A stretch of 64,000 nucleotides of DNA from Agapetus fuscipes (Eukaryota; Arthropoda; Insecta; Trichoptera; Glossosomatidae): contig OX637332.1 of NCBI GenBank assembly GCA_951799405.1, forward strand, positions 32,141,366 to 32,205,365, written 5' to 3'. How positions within the stretch are numbered: the first letter of the stretch is position 1; each line of letters begins with the position of its first letter. The position numbers were made by a program, and so were the translations under genes. Below, in pieces: positions 1 to 11,159 of the stretch. The notes under the pieces are model-generated. The model was not told the origin of the DNA. It worked only from the letters and a program-made list of their open reading frames with translations, and searched no databases.

Positions 1-376
1 AAATGATTTCATTGTTTGGGAGCACATATGTGTGTGAGCAGCTGTTTTCTCGTATGAAGTATGTGAAATCGACAACAAGGTCGAGAATTACAGATGCACA
101 TCTGGAAGGTAGTCTGCGGGTTGCAACCACAAAAATGAAAACAAATATTGACAAACTTGTAAAAAATTAACAATGTCAAAAATCACATTGATTGACTTTA
201 ATCAACTAGTAAAGATTGACTTTATTCAACCAATAAAGATTATTAAAATTTGAAATTATGTACATATGTCTTTTATTTTATTGATAAAGTGGTAAAGTGT
301 CGTGAAAAGTTGTGGCCCTTCGGACGATGTGTTATCGATGTTTGGCCTTTGCACTAAAAAAGGTTGAAGACCCCTG
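1..376 (+). mobile_element. hAT DNA transposon, 3' end
   Basis: The first 170 bases encode the end of a hAT transposase. The element appears to end at 362-376 with GGTTGAAGACCCCTG, the reverse complement of a typical hAT terminal repeat beginning CAGGGGTC. The 5' part lies left of the window, so the paired terminus and the 8-bp target duplication cannot be checked. Confidence 0.75.
3..170 (+). pseudogene. hAT transposase C-terminal dimerisation domain (partial)
   Basis: The frame from position 3 to the stop at 168-170 reads about 55 residues with the signature FGSTYVCEQLFSRMK followed by TRSRITDAHLEGSLR. This is the conserved C-terminal dimerisation (hATC) block of the ZBED5/GTF2IRD2-like hAT transposases. 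No frameshift or stop is visible in this piece. The rest of the gene lies left of the window, so whether the whole ORF is intact is unknown. It is followed by about 190 bp of untranslated sequence and the terminal repeat. Confidence 0.85.
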
Positions 377-389
377 ATTTAAAACAAAG

Positions 390-1079
390 ATGGCTGCCAA
401 CTTCAAGAGCTTGAGCTTAAAAGGAACAGTACTCTTAAAAATGTCGGTGGACACCGATAGTAAAAAAGTAAATGATAATCAGGATGACAAAAAGGCCGAT
501 ATGTCAACTGAGGATGAGTCGTCTCAGGAGTTGGGGAAGGGAGACCTGAAGGCCAAAAACAACGGCCAGCTCAAGGCTGAGGACGCAGCTGACAGCAAAG
601 ATGACAAAGACGATGTCAAGTCGGCTGAAAACGGCAAGAGTGACTCGGCCGAAGTGAAGGCTGACAAGGATGCGAAGGAGGAGACGGACGCCAAGGAGGA
701 GGAGGAGGATGAGGACGCCAAGAACAAGAAGGGCAAGGCCAAGAAGGCCAACAGTGTGAAGAAGAAGCCCGCGCCCAAGAAGAAGGCGGAGGAGGATGAT
801 GAGGAGGAGAGGGAGGAGGAGGCCGTGGAGGAGGCGCCCAAGCTGGCCAGCAGGGTGGTGGGCTTCCTGTTGCTGCCAAAGCAGGCCTCCTCGCACGCCA
901 GGGGGCTGATGAAGGAGAGGCCGGTGACTGACCGCGGCGAGGCCACGGGAGGCAGGCCCAGAAGGTCCGCTGCTGCTATTGTCAAGAGAGATTACTCTTT
1001 TTTTTTTTTTTTTTATTTTTTTTTTTTTTATTTAGGATACAAACAGTTGTTTACAATTTTAAATTTAACAAAAAAATAA
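390..1079 (+). CDS. unrecognised Lys/Glu/Asp-rich ORF
   Basis: This is a 229-codon ORF starting ATGGCTGCC, a good Kozak context, just after the hAT terminus. About 40% of the residues are K, E or D (for example KKKPAPKKKAEEDDEEE), the style of a nuclear or chromatin-associated protein. After a GC-rich body to about 985 it runs into a poly(T) tract translated as F residues, so the true end or a splice point is probably near 985-1000. I recognise no domain. It may be an exon or retrocopy of a host gene, or part of the LTR element whose 3' LTR is at 1977. Strong base-composition contrast with the AT-rich flanks is the main argument that it codes. Confidence 0.35.
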   Translation: MAANFKSLSLKGTVLLKMSVDTDSKKVNDNQDDKKADMSTEDESSQELGKGDLKAKNNGQLKAEDAADSKDDKDDVKSAENGKSDSAEVKADKDAKEETDAKEEEEDEDAKNKKGKAKKANSVKKKPAPKKKAEEDDEEEREEEAVEEAPKLASRVVGFLLLPKQASSHARGLMKERPVTDRGEATGGRPRRSAAAIVKRDYSFFFFFYFFFFYLGYKQLFTILNLTKK

Positions 1080-1356
1080 TCAAATTTAAACCTAGAGATC
1101 CATTAAAAGTATTACTAATGTATGTTATGGATACAGAATAATATATGATAAAAATAAGAAACAAAAGTAAAATAAACAGAAGAATAAATTAGTTTCACTT
1201 ATATTGTCAGAGGCATATTTCCTTCACCATTTTCCGGAAAGAATTTATGGAGCTTGAAAAAATGACAAAAAAATATGTCAACATCTGAGAGCCATTGATT
1301 GAAGTAAGTAGTTGCACGTCTGAAAAATGTGTTTTTAGCATAATTAGTGCTGCAGG

Positions 1357-1842
1357 ATGGTATATGAAAACTCTAACGAGGAGTATGAAACAGATCCGGA
1401 AACCAAAGTGCGGGGACCCAAAGTCAGCAGGGATGAATTAGGGGATTCAGATGGCTCGTACAACCCGAGTGGCTCCGGACAGGAGGCGGACTCTGACTTT
1501 GACCCGTCAGTGGGGGAGGGGGGCGCTCCCTCCCGCAGGCGCCGCGCCCCCGCCCGCAGGGGCTCAGCCAAGCAGAGCAAGCAGAAGGGACGACCCAAGC
1601 ATGGCGCGGCAGGAAGCCACCCAGAGAGTCAGAGGACGAGACCGAGAGTGAGAACTCCGTTTCCGAACAGGAGAGCGGCTCCGACGACCAAGGATTCTAA
1701 TCCCTTGACGCAGGAGCCGGCGAGCAAGCGGAGCCGAGGAGCGGTGGCCGACCGGAGACGCAAGGCGGCGCCCCCAACCAAGGAAAGGCGCCCATGCCGG
1801 CCGCCAAGAGGAAAGCACCCCCCCCACACCAACCAGCAATGA
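1357..1842 (+). CDS. unrecognised Arg/Pro/Ser-rich ORF upstream of a 3' LTR
   Basis: This is a 161-codon ORF with an acidic, Ser/Gly-rich N-terminus (SDGSYNPSGSGQEADSDFD) and a basic Arg/Pro-rich C-terminus. It looks disordered and nuclear, like the ORF at 390. No family is recognised. A short overlapping ORF (1794-1976) ends in VPGRNSLRGG directly before the purine tract and LTR, a style of ending I associate with gypsy-type polyproteins, so this region may be the 3' internal part of an LTR retrotransposon. A host exon is the alternative. Confidence 0.3.
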   Translation: MVYENSNEEYETDPETKVRGPKVSRDELGDSDGSYNPSGSGQEADSDFDPSVGEGGAPSRRRRAPARRGSAKQSKQKGRPKHGAAGSHPESQRTRPRVRTPFPNRRAAPTTKDSNPLTQEPASKRSRGAVADRRRKAAPPTKERRPCRPPRGKHPPHTNQQ

Positions 1843-1964
1843 CGGGCAAAACCCTAAGGGGAAAATTCCGTGGAACGTCATTTTTCCTGACCACTGGATG
1901 CAACTGTGGGTCAAACTGCCCGTACCTTCTTAAAGAAAAGACTGTTCCGGGGCGGAACAGCTTA

Positions 1965-2432
1965 AGGGGGGGATAATGTAACGAAATACACTGGTAGATG
2001 CTTATTGGTGTACGTGTGTTTTGAGAGAATGTTCTGGCCCAGACGATTGTAGTTGTAAAGTGTGTATGTAGGTAGGAAATGGACTCTTCAAGAAATAAAT
2101 ATGTCCAGAATCGTCTAAACAAGTGTGGTAGTGGAACTTTCTAGGGCCGGCTGGAATGGCCCCTAGGTTCCGCTATAAGAAGGGTGACAATCGGCTGGAG
2201 CGAGTCAGTCTTTCGAAGCACTCACACAGAGGAATATCTAGTTACTAGGGCGACCAATATGGTGTAAAATAAATGTAATCTGTACGAAATAAATAAGTGT
2301 GTTAAAATAAATCTGTTAAAATAAGTCTGTTAAAATAAATCTATTGTAAGAAAGTCTGTGTAAATAAACTGTATGGCTAACTTGTGTTGAACTTGTGTTT
2401 TAATTAAAAGGGCCCTCAGGAAAAACGTAACA
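1965..2432 (+). mobile_element. 3' LTR with polypurine tract of an LTR retrotransposon
   Basis: A purine tract (AAGGGGGGGA, 1964-1973) precedes an LTR-like block 1977-2432 that begins TGTAACG and ends CGTAACA. Inside are a TATA-like GCTATAAGAAG and several AATAAA signals. The right edge is supported by an empty site: the second copy of the surrounding repeat at about 18650 reads straight through as ...AGTACCAAGAATATT, exactly the sequence after the LTR. No 5' LTR is seen in the window, so the element is truncated or rearranged on its left. Confidence 0.65.
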
Positions 2433-4235
2433 GTACCAAGAATATTATTACAATTATTTTTTGTATGGAAATTTGTCACTTTGTATGCTTGCTACACTTT
2501 ATAATATTTATTTGAAAAAAGTAATAATTAATGTAAGTAGGTATTTATGTATATAAGAACTTTTCAATTGACGAACATTATTTGTAAGTTAACCCGTTCT
2601 CTGCCGAGAAATTTTAAATTCTTGTTTTCTCTTGTATCGCAACCTCCAAAACAAAGAGTATTATGAGGCAATGGTTATTTTTGTTACATGGCACTTTATT
2701 GGGTGAATTGTTATGTAGGTTTATTTATGTGCATTAGACGTTTTGCTACCAAATATATAAAAATATTTTTTTGTATGAAAATTTGTCACTTTGAATGGTG
2801 GCTATACTTTGTATTTTTTTGAAAAAAGTAATGATTCATATAATTATGTAGGTATATATAAAAGCTTTTTAATCGTGAAACATTATTTTTTAGTTAACCC
2901 TTTCTCTGTCGAGAAATTTTAAATTATTTTTTTCTTTTGTATGGCAACCCCCAAAACAAATAAATTTATGAGGCAATGGTTATTGTTGTTACATAGCACT
3001 ATCATAATCACGAATATGCAACAAAAATCAAAAAAATCGTAAGAGCTGTTTTTGATAAAATCTCATTTGAAACTTTTAGCTGCTTGGAAGCCATCTTGAA
3101 TTTTCTAGAATTTGAGAAATGTTTCACTATGAGTTATATAAAAAAGTAATTTCTATTAAAGTTAAAAAATATAAAAGTTTTTTGCCGTCTGATGGGTTTT
3201 TGTAGACTTTTAATTTCAATTTTTGATATCATGTAAACAGCACTTAACAGTATTTTTTTCAAAAACTTTATTTTATTTTTGTATAGAATTTTATGTGATG
3301 TTTAATATTGTACAACATTATTCTTTTGTCAACGCCTTCACTTCTGAGAAAATCGCAATTGTTTATTTTTTCATATCGCAACTCATAGACGACGCAGATT
3401 AGCAAGAATGTTGCCTTAACTAAATTTGATAAGTACTCGTATGTACCAAGCAACTACTTTACTGAAAATTAAAAAAAATCGTTGAAGCCGTTTTTGAGAA
3501 AATCGCATTTGAAATTTTCAGCTCTTCGGAAGCCATCTTGAATTCTCAAAATAGTGAAAAAAAAATTATAGTGCAAATAAGGATATAAAATATTCTTTCT
3601 TGTAAATCTATATATTTTTTTAAATTGCGTTTTTATGGGTCTTTTTAATATTTTCGATGAAAATTTTGAGATCGTGTAAACAATATTTAAGTATTTTTTT
3701 TTTAAAAGTGTTTTTTCAATTTTTGTAGAAATTAATATTTCGCGTAATATTGTAGAATTTTTTTTTTTGTCAGCTCAGCCATTCCGAGAAAATCACAATC
3801 GTTTTTTTCTTTCAAATGGCAACCCATAGACGCAGGTTTGCAAGAGTGTTGCCATACCTAATTTTCTTAGTAAAAACTTAAGCAACGACCACACTGAAAT
3901 TTTAAAGAAAATCGTTAGAGCTGTTTTTGAGAAAATACAATTTTATGTTTTTTTTGTATGGCAGCCATCTTGAATTTTCAGGTTGGTGCCATGCCGGTCG
4001 GCCCATCAAAATCTGTGGTTGTCAATTCTCTAAATCCAAAAATTGGTGTCTCTGCGATAAGGCTGGGACATACATACATACATCCATACGGACGGTCGGA
4101 CGGACGGACAGGTTCGACAAATTAGGTTTTTTTGCATGTCCTGGTGCAGGACAACTCATTTCCGTTGAAATCTCATTTTTTTTTCGGACGAATACAATAC
4201 TTTATAACAGTTCCTTCGGACTGCTATAAAGTAAA
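2433..4235 (+). repeat. unclassified ~1.8-kb interspersed repeat, copy 1
   Basis: AT-rich sequence nearly collinear with 18650-20455 and, inverted, with 5135-6360. It has internal decayed subrepeats a few hundred bases apart, each carrying the phrases 'AAATCGT..GAGC(T/C)GTTTTTGA' and 'GCCATCTTGAATTTTC'. It ends with a CGGACGGACGGACA microsatellite and a short hairpin around TCCTTCGGACTGCTATAAAGT. No convincing protein is encoded. The terminal hairpin and absence of a tail suggest a DNA-transposon-like or Helitron-like element, but I cannot classify it. Confidence 0.7.
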
Positions 4236-4439
4236 AAATGCAATGGCAGAACGGTTGAAAAACGATGTTTCGGTGTGACATCATACCCACGCGCGTCTGT
4301 GATTGGCAGATAAGGCAGTCACGCGGCAGTCACGCATGCGCCTCCAGCGTTTGCTGGATATACCGCAAACAAGAACTGAAATACAATTTCGAACACAGAA
4401 AATCGTATGTGTAAATGTTGAATAACTGGCACATTTGAA

Positions 4440-4860
4440 GACAATATGAGAATATTATGGCATGTGTTGGTATTGATAGTGCTATGGCAAATGGATTGAA
4501 GTTTTTAAGAGTGTGAGGCAAGGATGTGTGATGAGCCCATGGATATTTAACAGAGTCATGGACAAGTGTGTTTGAGATGTTAGACTTGATGATGATTGTG
4601 GATTAATGATAAGAGAGAGCAAAATGATTGTTTTACTGTTTGCGAATGATGCAGTTCTTGTATCTGATTCATCAGAAGAGCCGCAAACAATGTTCTCTAG
4701 ATTAAACGAAACTTTGATAGGTTATCAATTATCATTTGAAGGTGAATGCAAACAAGAAAGTTTTGATTTTTGAAAGAGATGATAAAAATATGAACTATGA
4801 ATTTAAAATAAATGGAATGAATGTTGACGCGGTAAGCTTTAAAAAGAATGAAGAATGAAT
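4440..4860 (+). pseudogene. fragment of LINE reverse transcriptase (family LX)
   Basis: Broken reading frames give VRQGCVMSPW followed by a degenerate FADDAVLVSDSSEE-like block (reads FANDAV) and NANKKVL-like residues. These are RT motifs B, C and D of a non-LTR retrotransposon. The same phrases occur at 17185-17400. Several frameshifts and stops are present. Confidence 0.7.
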
Positions 4861-5134
4861 GGTGGTGACGCATAAATAGCGCCATCTGTTTTATTTTTAT
4901 TTAATTAGTATAAAGAAGCGAATTTCATGTTGGTCTGTCACAAACTGAAAAAAAGTGCAAATAAATCGCAAGATGTCAGTATCAACTTTTTTGACACGGA
5001 GCGACGTGAAATTAGCAATGAATTGAGACTTCCGTTTCTACCATCGAGCAATGCAGACACGTGTTTCTGTGTCTCGAACGATTTGAAATTAAAACCCGAA
5101 AAAAATCCGTAAAAATCACATTGACTTTTTTTAC
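4861..5134. other. unassigned spacer with a 61-codon ORF
   Basis: Between the LINE fragment and the inverted long repeat is an ORF at 4927-5112 (+), starting MLVCHKLKKSANKSQ. I recognise no family and see no supporting signals, so it is recorded only as an open frame. Confidence 0.2.
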
Positions 5135-6360
5135 TTTCTTGCTATAGCCGAAGGCTATAAAGAAAGTTATGATTTGGTGTAAAAAAAAAATTTCGAGGTT
5201 TTCACGGAAATGAGTTGTCCTGGTGCAGGACATGCCAAAAAACACTATCTTTCAAAAACGTCCGTCTGTATGTATGTATGTATGTATGTATGTATGTATG
5301 TATGTATGTGTGTGTGTCACTTTCCAAAGTATAAGACCTAGAGATACCAAATTTTGGCTACATCAACTTTTTTGGACATGTATTAAGTATGAATAACATG
5401 GCATTACACCAACTTGAAAATTCAAGATGGCTGCCATACAAAAAAAACATAAAATTGCACTTTTCTCAAAAACGGCTCCAAGAATTTTTTTTAAATTTTC
5501 AGAGTTGCCATTTATTAGTTTTTAACTTAATAAATTAGTTATGGCAATACTCTTACTACTCTGTGTCTATGGGCTGCCATATGAAAAAAACAAACGATTG
5601 TGATTTTCTCGACAGTTAAGGGGTCAACAAAAATATAATGTTGTACAATATTACGGACAACATAAATTTCTACAAATTTACAAAAAAAAATTTTTGAAAA
5701 AATAAATATAAAGCACCGTTTACACGACCTGAAATTTTAAATCGAAAATATTACAAAAACCTATTAAAATGCAAGATATTTGAATTTGTTTTAGATTTGA
5801 TAGAAAGAACAAGCTTATCACTTTAATTCGTAATCATTTTTTTTTTACTTTTTTGAAAATTCAAGATGGCTTCCGAAGAGCTGAAAATTTAAAATGCGAT
5901 TTTCTCAAAAACGGCTCCGACGATTTTTCTGAAATTTTTTGTGAATCCATTTATATAATAGTGCTATCTAATAATTATAATCATTTCTTCATCATAATCT
6001 CGATTTAGGGAGTTGCCATATAAAAGAAAAAAATAATGGAAAAATTCTCGGCAGTTAGAGGGTTAATAAAAAAATAATGTATTACAAATGTAAAATAATA
6101 ATAATAACCTATATATTGCCATCATTATTTTTTCCAAAAAGTGAATCAAAAGTATAGCCGCCATACAGAGTGAAAATTTTCCATACAAAATGTATTAGCA
6201 ATTTTCTTGGTAGTCAAAGGGTTAAAAATAGATAAATGGCTGCGATTCTTAAAATTTTATAAATACCAATAATAATCAGTCGTTACTTTTTCAAAATATA
6301 ACTAAAAAGTTTACCCACCATACAAAGTACTAGTTTGCATACAAAAGGGTTCAATGACCA
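5135..6360 (-). repeat. unclassified ~1.8-kb repeat, inverted partial copy
   Basis: Reverse-complement relative of 2433-4235 and 18650-20455. It opens with the hairpin GCTATAGCCGAAGGCTATAA, followed by 'GTTGTCCTGGTGCAGGACA' and then AAGATGGCTGCCATAC. It is about 30% shorter than the + copies. Confidence 0.65.
5267..5317. repeat. (TGTA)n microsatellite
   Basis: About ten tandem TGTA units passing into TG repeats, inside the inverted long repeat. The + copies have a CGGACGGA/CATACATA microsatellite at the corresponding place. Confidence 0.95.
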
Positions 6361-6580
6361 TCTATAATAATCTAGAATATAAGTTGCAATGAAATATAAA
6401 CATTCAAAACTAATATGAAATGCATGCCCACAAACAGGTATGTGTAAGTTCGCGCTAACGAATGCTGAATTTGTACTTACAAATTAAACATAAAACTTGC
6501 AACTCTTGCCGACCTTCCTTGAAACAGGGGTGACATTGACAAAGTGAATTATTTTTTACACTTTGGGAGGACTGAGAAAT
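6361..6580 (-). repeat. R250 SINE-like repeat, copy M1
   Basis: Reverse copy of the ~250-bp family that begins TCCTTGACTTATAGGTTGG and ends in a variable TTAGATTATAGATTATAG tail. Here the tail side is at the left and the head is missing. Confidence 0.8.
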
Positions 6581-6622
6581 GCGAGAAAATTGAGATAAAG
6601 ACTGAATGAAAAAAGAGTGGAG

Positions 6623-6881
6623 GTCTATAATAATCTATAATCTATAATCTAAGTTGCAAGGATATATTCATTTAAAGCTCTCAGATGTATGCCCACAAAC
6701 CAACAAGTGTAGTTCGCGCTTACAAATGCTGAAAGTGTACTTACAAATAAAATCCAAACCTCAAATGAACATAAGCCCCACAACTTTTGCCGACCTTCCC
6801 TGAAACAGGGGTGACATTGGCAAAGTGAACCATTTTTTACAGTATGGGTGGTCAGCCTCATACCAACCTATAAGTCAAGGA
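6623..6881 (-). repeat. R250 SINE-like repeat, copy M2 (near full length)
   Basis: Reverse copy running from the ATAGATTATAGATTA tail at the left to TATAAGTCAAGGA at the right. It shows the diagnostic internal hairpin CCCTGAAACAGGG and is joined directly to LINE LX sequence at 6882. Confidence 0.85.
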
Positions 6882-7475
6882 ATGGAGGTCGTGAAAGAAT
6901 TTGATTATCTGGGAAGCAAATTTGAGTCGAATGCGAAATTGACGAAATAATTGGAAAAGCGCGCTAGTAGAGGAAGAAGTGTAATGGAAACGATTGGAAG
7001 AATTGCAAGAAATAGGAAACTTACGAAGAATATGAGATCGGCGGTCCACAATGGCATATTGGTTGGTGGAAGTGAGGCTTAATGAATGTGAGCTGAGTAA
7101 AGTATGTAAGTACGGTTGAAATGGCTTACCTGAGAGCAATGGCTGGAAAGACACTGAGTGATAGAGTACGTAATGCTTGAGTGATGAACGAGTGTGGTAT
7201 AAAAGAGAATATGAGAATGAAAGTACAAAAAAGTACGATGAGATGGTTCAGACATCTTGAAAGAAAGGATGATGAACAACTAACGAAGAAAGTGTACAAA
7301 GGAAATGTCAGAGGAAAGCGCAGAAGGGGAAGGCTGAGGAAAGAATGGTTAGACCAAATAGGTGAGATTGCGAAATAATGGATTCTGCAGAGTGAGAATA
7401 AGAGAAGAGTATGTATGAAAAAGGTGATGACAGCAAAAAGTGGAGGCGCATCTGCGGAGGTACCGGCCACCCCTA
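6882..7475 (+). pseudogene. LINE LX, ORF2 C-terminal fragment
   Basis: Frames broken by stops read EFDYLGSKFESNAKLT, then MRWFRHLERKDDEQLTKKVYKG and RGRLRKEWLDQIGE. This is the post-RT C-terminal region typical of RNA-directed DNA polymerases of CR1/L2/jockey-like LINEs (YLGS block, then a GHxERMxDxRLxKR block). It ends in a phrase, CMKKVMT, that also marks the fragments at 21460 and 33590. It is clearly inactivated. Confidence 0.75.
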
Positions 7476-7510
7476 ATGAAACGGTGGCAGGATACAGTAC
7501 AGTACAGTAC

Positions 7511-7544
7511 TGAGGTCAGCTTCATACCAACCTATGAGTCGAGG
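7511..7544 (-). repeat. R250 repeat, head fragment
   Basis: Only the 34-bp head of the family (reverse of TCCTCGACTCATAGGTTGG) is present. Confidence 0.6.
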
Positions 7545-8239
7545 ATCTTTCTTGTGTAATTGGTACTTTTTCAAATAAATCAACAAAATATTTATATTCA
7601 TTTAAGTATTTATATGCCTATATCCATATTGTACGAGTATGCAGGTACACACCGCGGTGGAATAAAATTGATTTATTATTGATATATTACATTTTTATTG
7701 AAACGGCATAAGCTGGTAGATGATTCTAGCTTTACATACGTCATACAGTGGGTAAATTTTTGCAAGAAAGTCGAGTACAGATTCTGTGCAATTTATTAAT
7801 ATTGCTATAATTTGTGAATGTGAGATGTGAGCGTGATTTTTTCATATAACATCCAAGTGCGGCAGTTGTGAACAGAGCTCATCATCAGGATCCTGAGAAG
7901 AAAGGATCATCATTTTGGAACAACTCAGCACAATTGATGTGAGTGGCGGGCCTTTGATCATCGCTTCTTTTTGGTACGGGAAAGTCGTCCAACATTGAAA
8001 GCCACCTAGTGAAGGTTGGTTTTTTGTTTGAGAGAAAATATCTAGGCAGTAGATCTAGGTATTTTCACATCTCTCATTTGGAGTAATACAGTGTAGTTTC
8101 TCCATTTGTTTTTTTGTATTTATATACTCCCTGAGGGGTAAAAGTTACGAATTGCCCCTCCAAATGGTGAATTTGAAAGATGAATACTCAAGGGCAGGTG
8201 TGTACTTGATGCTTCCGCTTGTATCGTCAAGAACCATAA
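7545..8239. other. AT-rich DNA without recognised features
   Basis: No coding potential, repeat family or signal was recognised here. It is probably intron of the ferlin gene, since the first recognised exon lies at 9046. Confidence 0.5.
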
Positions 8240-8580
8240 TCTTATAAAAAATGTTCGATTGTCGGTGCATGTTGGTTTACTAAAGTGTCAGCCTTGATGA
8301 GGTGAAGCTTGAGCGGTGAGTGAAAGTGAAGTTTGTAAAGACCATTCAGTAGAAATGGACTATCTAAGAAATATAATTGGGAGTAAACAAATTGATGAAA
8401 TGGTGAGGAATGATTTTGCAAAAGAAGAATGCAGTGTAAGGAAAAGTGTAAAAGGAAAGATTTAAATAAGTTTGCTAAAATGTATTGGACATATGGAGAG
8501 AATGAGTGATGAAAGACTGACGAATTTAATGTAGTATACATTTTGAATGTAATGATATCTTTATATGCAACTTAGATTAT
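8240..8580 (+). pseudogene. LINE LX, ORF2 fragment
   Basis: Broken frames give LRNIIG..(Q/K)IDEMVRNDFAKEECSVRKSV and CIGHMERMSDERLTN, matching the C-terminal region of LINE LX. It ends in the TGCAACTTAGATTATAGATTA tail shared with the R250 family, a hint that R250 borrows the LX 3' tail. Confidence 0.65.
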
Positions 8581-9045
8581 AGATTATTATAGATCTACAA
8601 TTGAAGCTATCGTTAGACCTTTTTTGTGAACTGATAACTATTTCCAAGTATGTTCCTGTCTTGCTCTTCGAAATACTCGCAACACATTAAATGTTAAAAA
8701 AAAAAAAACAATAACAAGCAACCTGCGATGCGTTTCTGTTTTCTTGGTGACGACTAAAACAAAATAAATTTAAAGCTGAGCCTGTCGGAGACCCCGAAAT
8801 CCGAATCTTTGTATCATGCCTCTCTTAAACTATCAACCATGACTTCTAATAGGTTCAATAATTGTGAACGATTGCAATGCAATATGTTCCATTTCAAACG
8901 AAAATTCAATTAAAACTCAAACCTCAGCATTTCCTCCCCTCCCATCTCATGTACTAGTACATTCTGCTCAAATTTCTTTCGTTAAATATATTAATAATTC
9001 TTTTTGGTTATTTCTTAAAGGTTCAACATTGTGTCATATTTTCAG
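8581..9045. other. probable intron sequence
   Basis: AT-rich, with no recognised features until the TTTTCAG acceptor at 9045. Confidence 0.4.
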
Positions 9046-9162
9046 GAAAACTTGATGATTAAAAGCAGAAAATACAAAGCAGTGATAACAAAGAGAACAT
9101 TTAAAGAGCGTCTGAAGTCAGCTAGAGAGATTGCAGCTAAATTAAGAGATTTAATTGAAGAT
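9046..9162 (+). CDS. otof: otoferlin-like ferlin, exon 1 visible (FerA/FerB linker)
   Basis: This is a 39-codon exon between TATTTTCAG and the donor GTAAGT at 9163, in phase 0 at both ends. It reads ...TFKERLKSAREIAAKLRDLIED, which resembles the basic helical stretch LRERLKSCMRELE just upstream of the FerB domain in otoferlin. The residues between this block and the next exon (about 35 in vertebrate otoferlin) were not found between 9163 and 12082, so one small exon is missing or unrecognised. A mariner element begins 39 bp after the donor. The N-terminal C2 domains must lie left of the window. Confidence 0.6.
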
Positions 9163-9201
9163 GTAAGTTATGTGTTTATAGTCAATGATATGTTTATACT
9201 A

Positions 9202-10455
9202 TTAGGTCCTTACAGATGAAATTGACGTTTTGCCGTACTGGCGACTTTGATCTCAAATATCTCTTCTTTGGTTAAGAGTTCAAAATTCAAATTTATACAG
9301 CTATTCACTCATGTATTTGTGTTTTGAAAATTGTAATTCATTTGTTTGTTTCTCAATTATGTTTTTCTTTGCGTCACTCATTTTACAAAATGAAAAACTT
9401 GAAATATCGCGTTATTTACGAGTACGAGTTTCACCGTGGCAACAGTGCTGCAGAAATGGCTCGAAGGATTAATGATGTGTATAGCGACGGTGTCGCAAAA
9501 TAAAATACAGTGCGTTTTTGGTTCCAACGTTTTCGTTCTGAAAATTTCGGCCTGCAGAACAAGCCTCGTGGATGGCCTGAGACCAAAGTTGATAATGAGG
9601 AATTGAAAGCTATTGTGGAATCGAATCAAAACACGTTTGAGTAAGCTGTAGGCTGCAAAATTAGTGATGAAACAATTTTAATCCACTTGAAGCAAATTGG
9701 AAAGGTGAAAAGCTTGAAAGGTGGGTACCTCACAAATTGGGTGAAGCAAACCAACAAACGCGCGTCGACTGCTGCGTTACATTACTCAACCGGCACAATA
9801 ATGAAGGGGTTTTAAATCGAATTATTACTTGTGATAAAAAATGAATCCTGTCGGAACCAATCGGAAGCGCTGATTGCAATGGCTGAACCCTGCCAAACTA
9901 GTCAAATCATGCCCCAAGCGAAAATCGGCTCAAAAAAATTGACTCGTGAGCGTTTGGTGGACTAGGGCCGGTGTTGTTCACTACACCTTCTTAAATCTGG
10001 TCAGACGATTACGGCAGATGTCTATTGTCAGCAGCTGCAAGCCATGATGGAAAAGCTAGCTGCTAAACAACCGAAGCTGGTCAATCGCTCTAGGCCACTG
10101 CTGTTTCATGACAACGCTAGACCACACACTACACAACAGACGGCTACCAAATTAGAGGAGCTTCAATTGGAATGCTTAAGACATCCCTCGTACTTTCCGG
10201 ACCTTATTCCAACAGATTATCATTTTTTTTGAAATTTGGATAACTTCTTGCAAGGGATAAAATTCTACTCCGATGGGGCAGTCCTAACCACCTTCACAGA
10301 TTGTATTGATTGCCATCCGAATGGTTATTTTCGTAAAGGGATCAATTAACTACCTATGAGAGGGCAAAAGTGCATAGATAGCTATGGTTCATACTTTGAT
10401 AAAATAAATATATTAGATTTAAAAAAAACTGCCAATTTCATATCTAAAGACCTAA
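9202..10455 (+). mobile_element. mariner element with TA target duplication
   Basis: The terminal repeats read TTAGGTCCTTACAGATGAAA at the left and, reverse-complemented, TTAGGTCTTTAGATATGAAA at the right, each flanked by TA. Its 1,254-bp length is normal for mariner. It sits in a ferlin intron and carries an inactivated transposase. Confidence 0.9.
9390..10360 (+). pseudogene. mariner transposase (dead)
   Basis: Starting MKNLKYRVIYEYEFHRG, the frame carries an N-terminal helix-turn-helix region and then AVRFWFQRF-like and KPRG(W)PET blocks. Near the end come HDNARPHTT and HPSYFPDLIPTDYHFF, the second and third acidic parts of the D,D34D catalytic core. In-frame stops occur soon after residue 35 (AK*), around NTFE*, in the first catalytic block (ITCDKK*) and after DYHFF. 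Small indels also shift the frame. It is non-functional and would have cut and pasted the element at TA sites. Confidence 0.9.
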
Positions 10456-11099
10456 TATAATTACATCATCACTTGTATTCTACAATTTATGTAATATTTA
10501 TTTTTCCACTTTTTGTTTTTCAATAACAAAACCAAAAGCTAATTTTCTGTTCATTTTTCCTCAAACATTAGTTAACCCTACACTGCACGATTTTCTGTAA
10601 ATGCAAAAAAAATATGTATTTTGATGTATTATCCCACATAAATAATGGGAAAAATAGTAAAAAAAATCAAAAAACATTTTTTTTGTACTTTTTTCTAGAA
10701 AAATCAATTTTCACAAAAATCATAACTTGTACTGTAAGACATTATTTTCGGACGCTATTTAATATAGAAATATTTGAATACTCATTTATGAACCTTGTTT
10801 CGTCATAAGAAATAGTTTTTATCACTGTGAACTGAAAATAAACCACTTTTAAAAAATAAAAAGCAAGAGCGTCCACAGCACGTATTTAGAAGTTTTGTCA
10901 AGCCCATTGGTCAAATCACAATAATGAAGTCATATTCACACACAATATTTTTTTTGAGCAAGTTTAAACCTTACCACAGTGGGCAGAGAGATGTAGCCTA
11001 TATGATAACATAGCACTGAAGTGAGAAAAAAATATTTTTCACAGTGAAAGTAGGATTTCTAAGTGATGTTACAAATATGTAACAGTATGCAGTGTAGGG
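10456..11099. mobile_element. piggyBac-like miniature element at TTAA (10576-11099)
   Basis: TTAA at 10572-10575 and 11100-11103 flanks a 524-bp unit with terminal repeats CCCTACACTGCA and TGCAGTGTAGGG. TTAA duplication plus CCC-starting ends is the piggyBac hallmark. No transposase is encoded. A 51-bp direct repeat (10525-10575 and 11109-11159) brackets it, so it seems to have landed in one unit of a pre-existing tandem duplication. 10456-10524 holds nothing else. Confidence 0.75.
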
Positions 11100-11159
11100 T
11101 TAATATATAACAAAACCAAAAGCTAATTTTCTGTTCATTTTCCCTTAAATATTAGTTAA

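Noticed and set aside
9163..9168. Exon 1 as part of the mariner element
   Set aside because: The mariner terminus with its TA is at 9200-9202, downstream of the donor, and the residues match otoferlin rather than a transposase.
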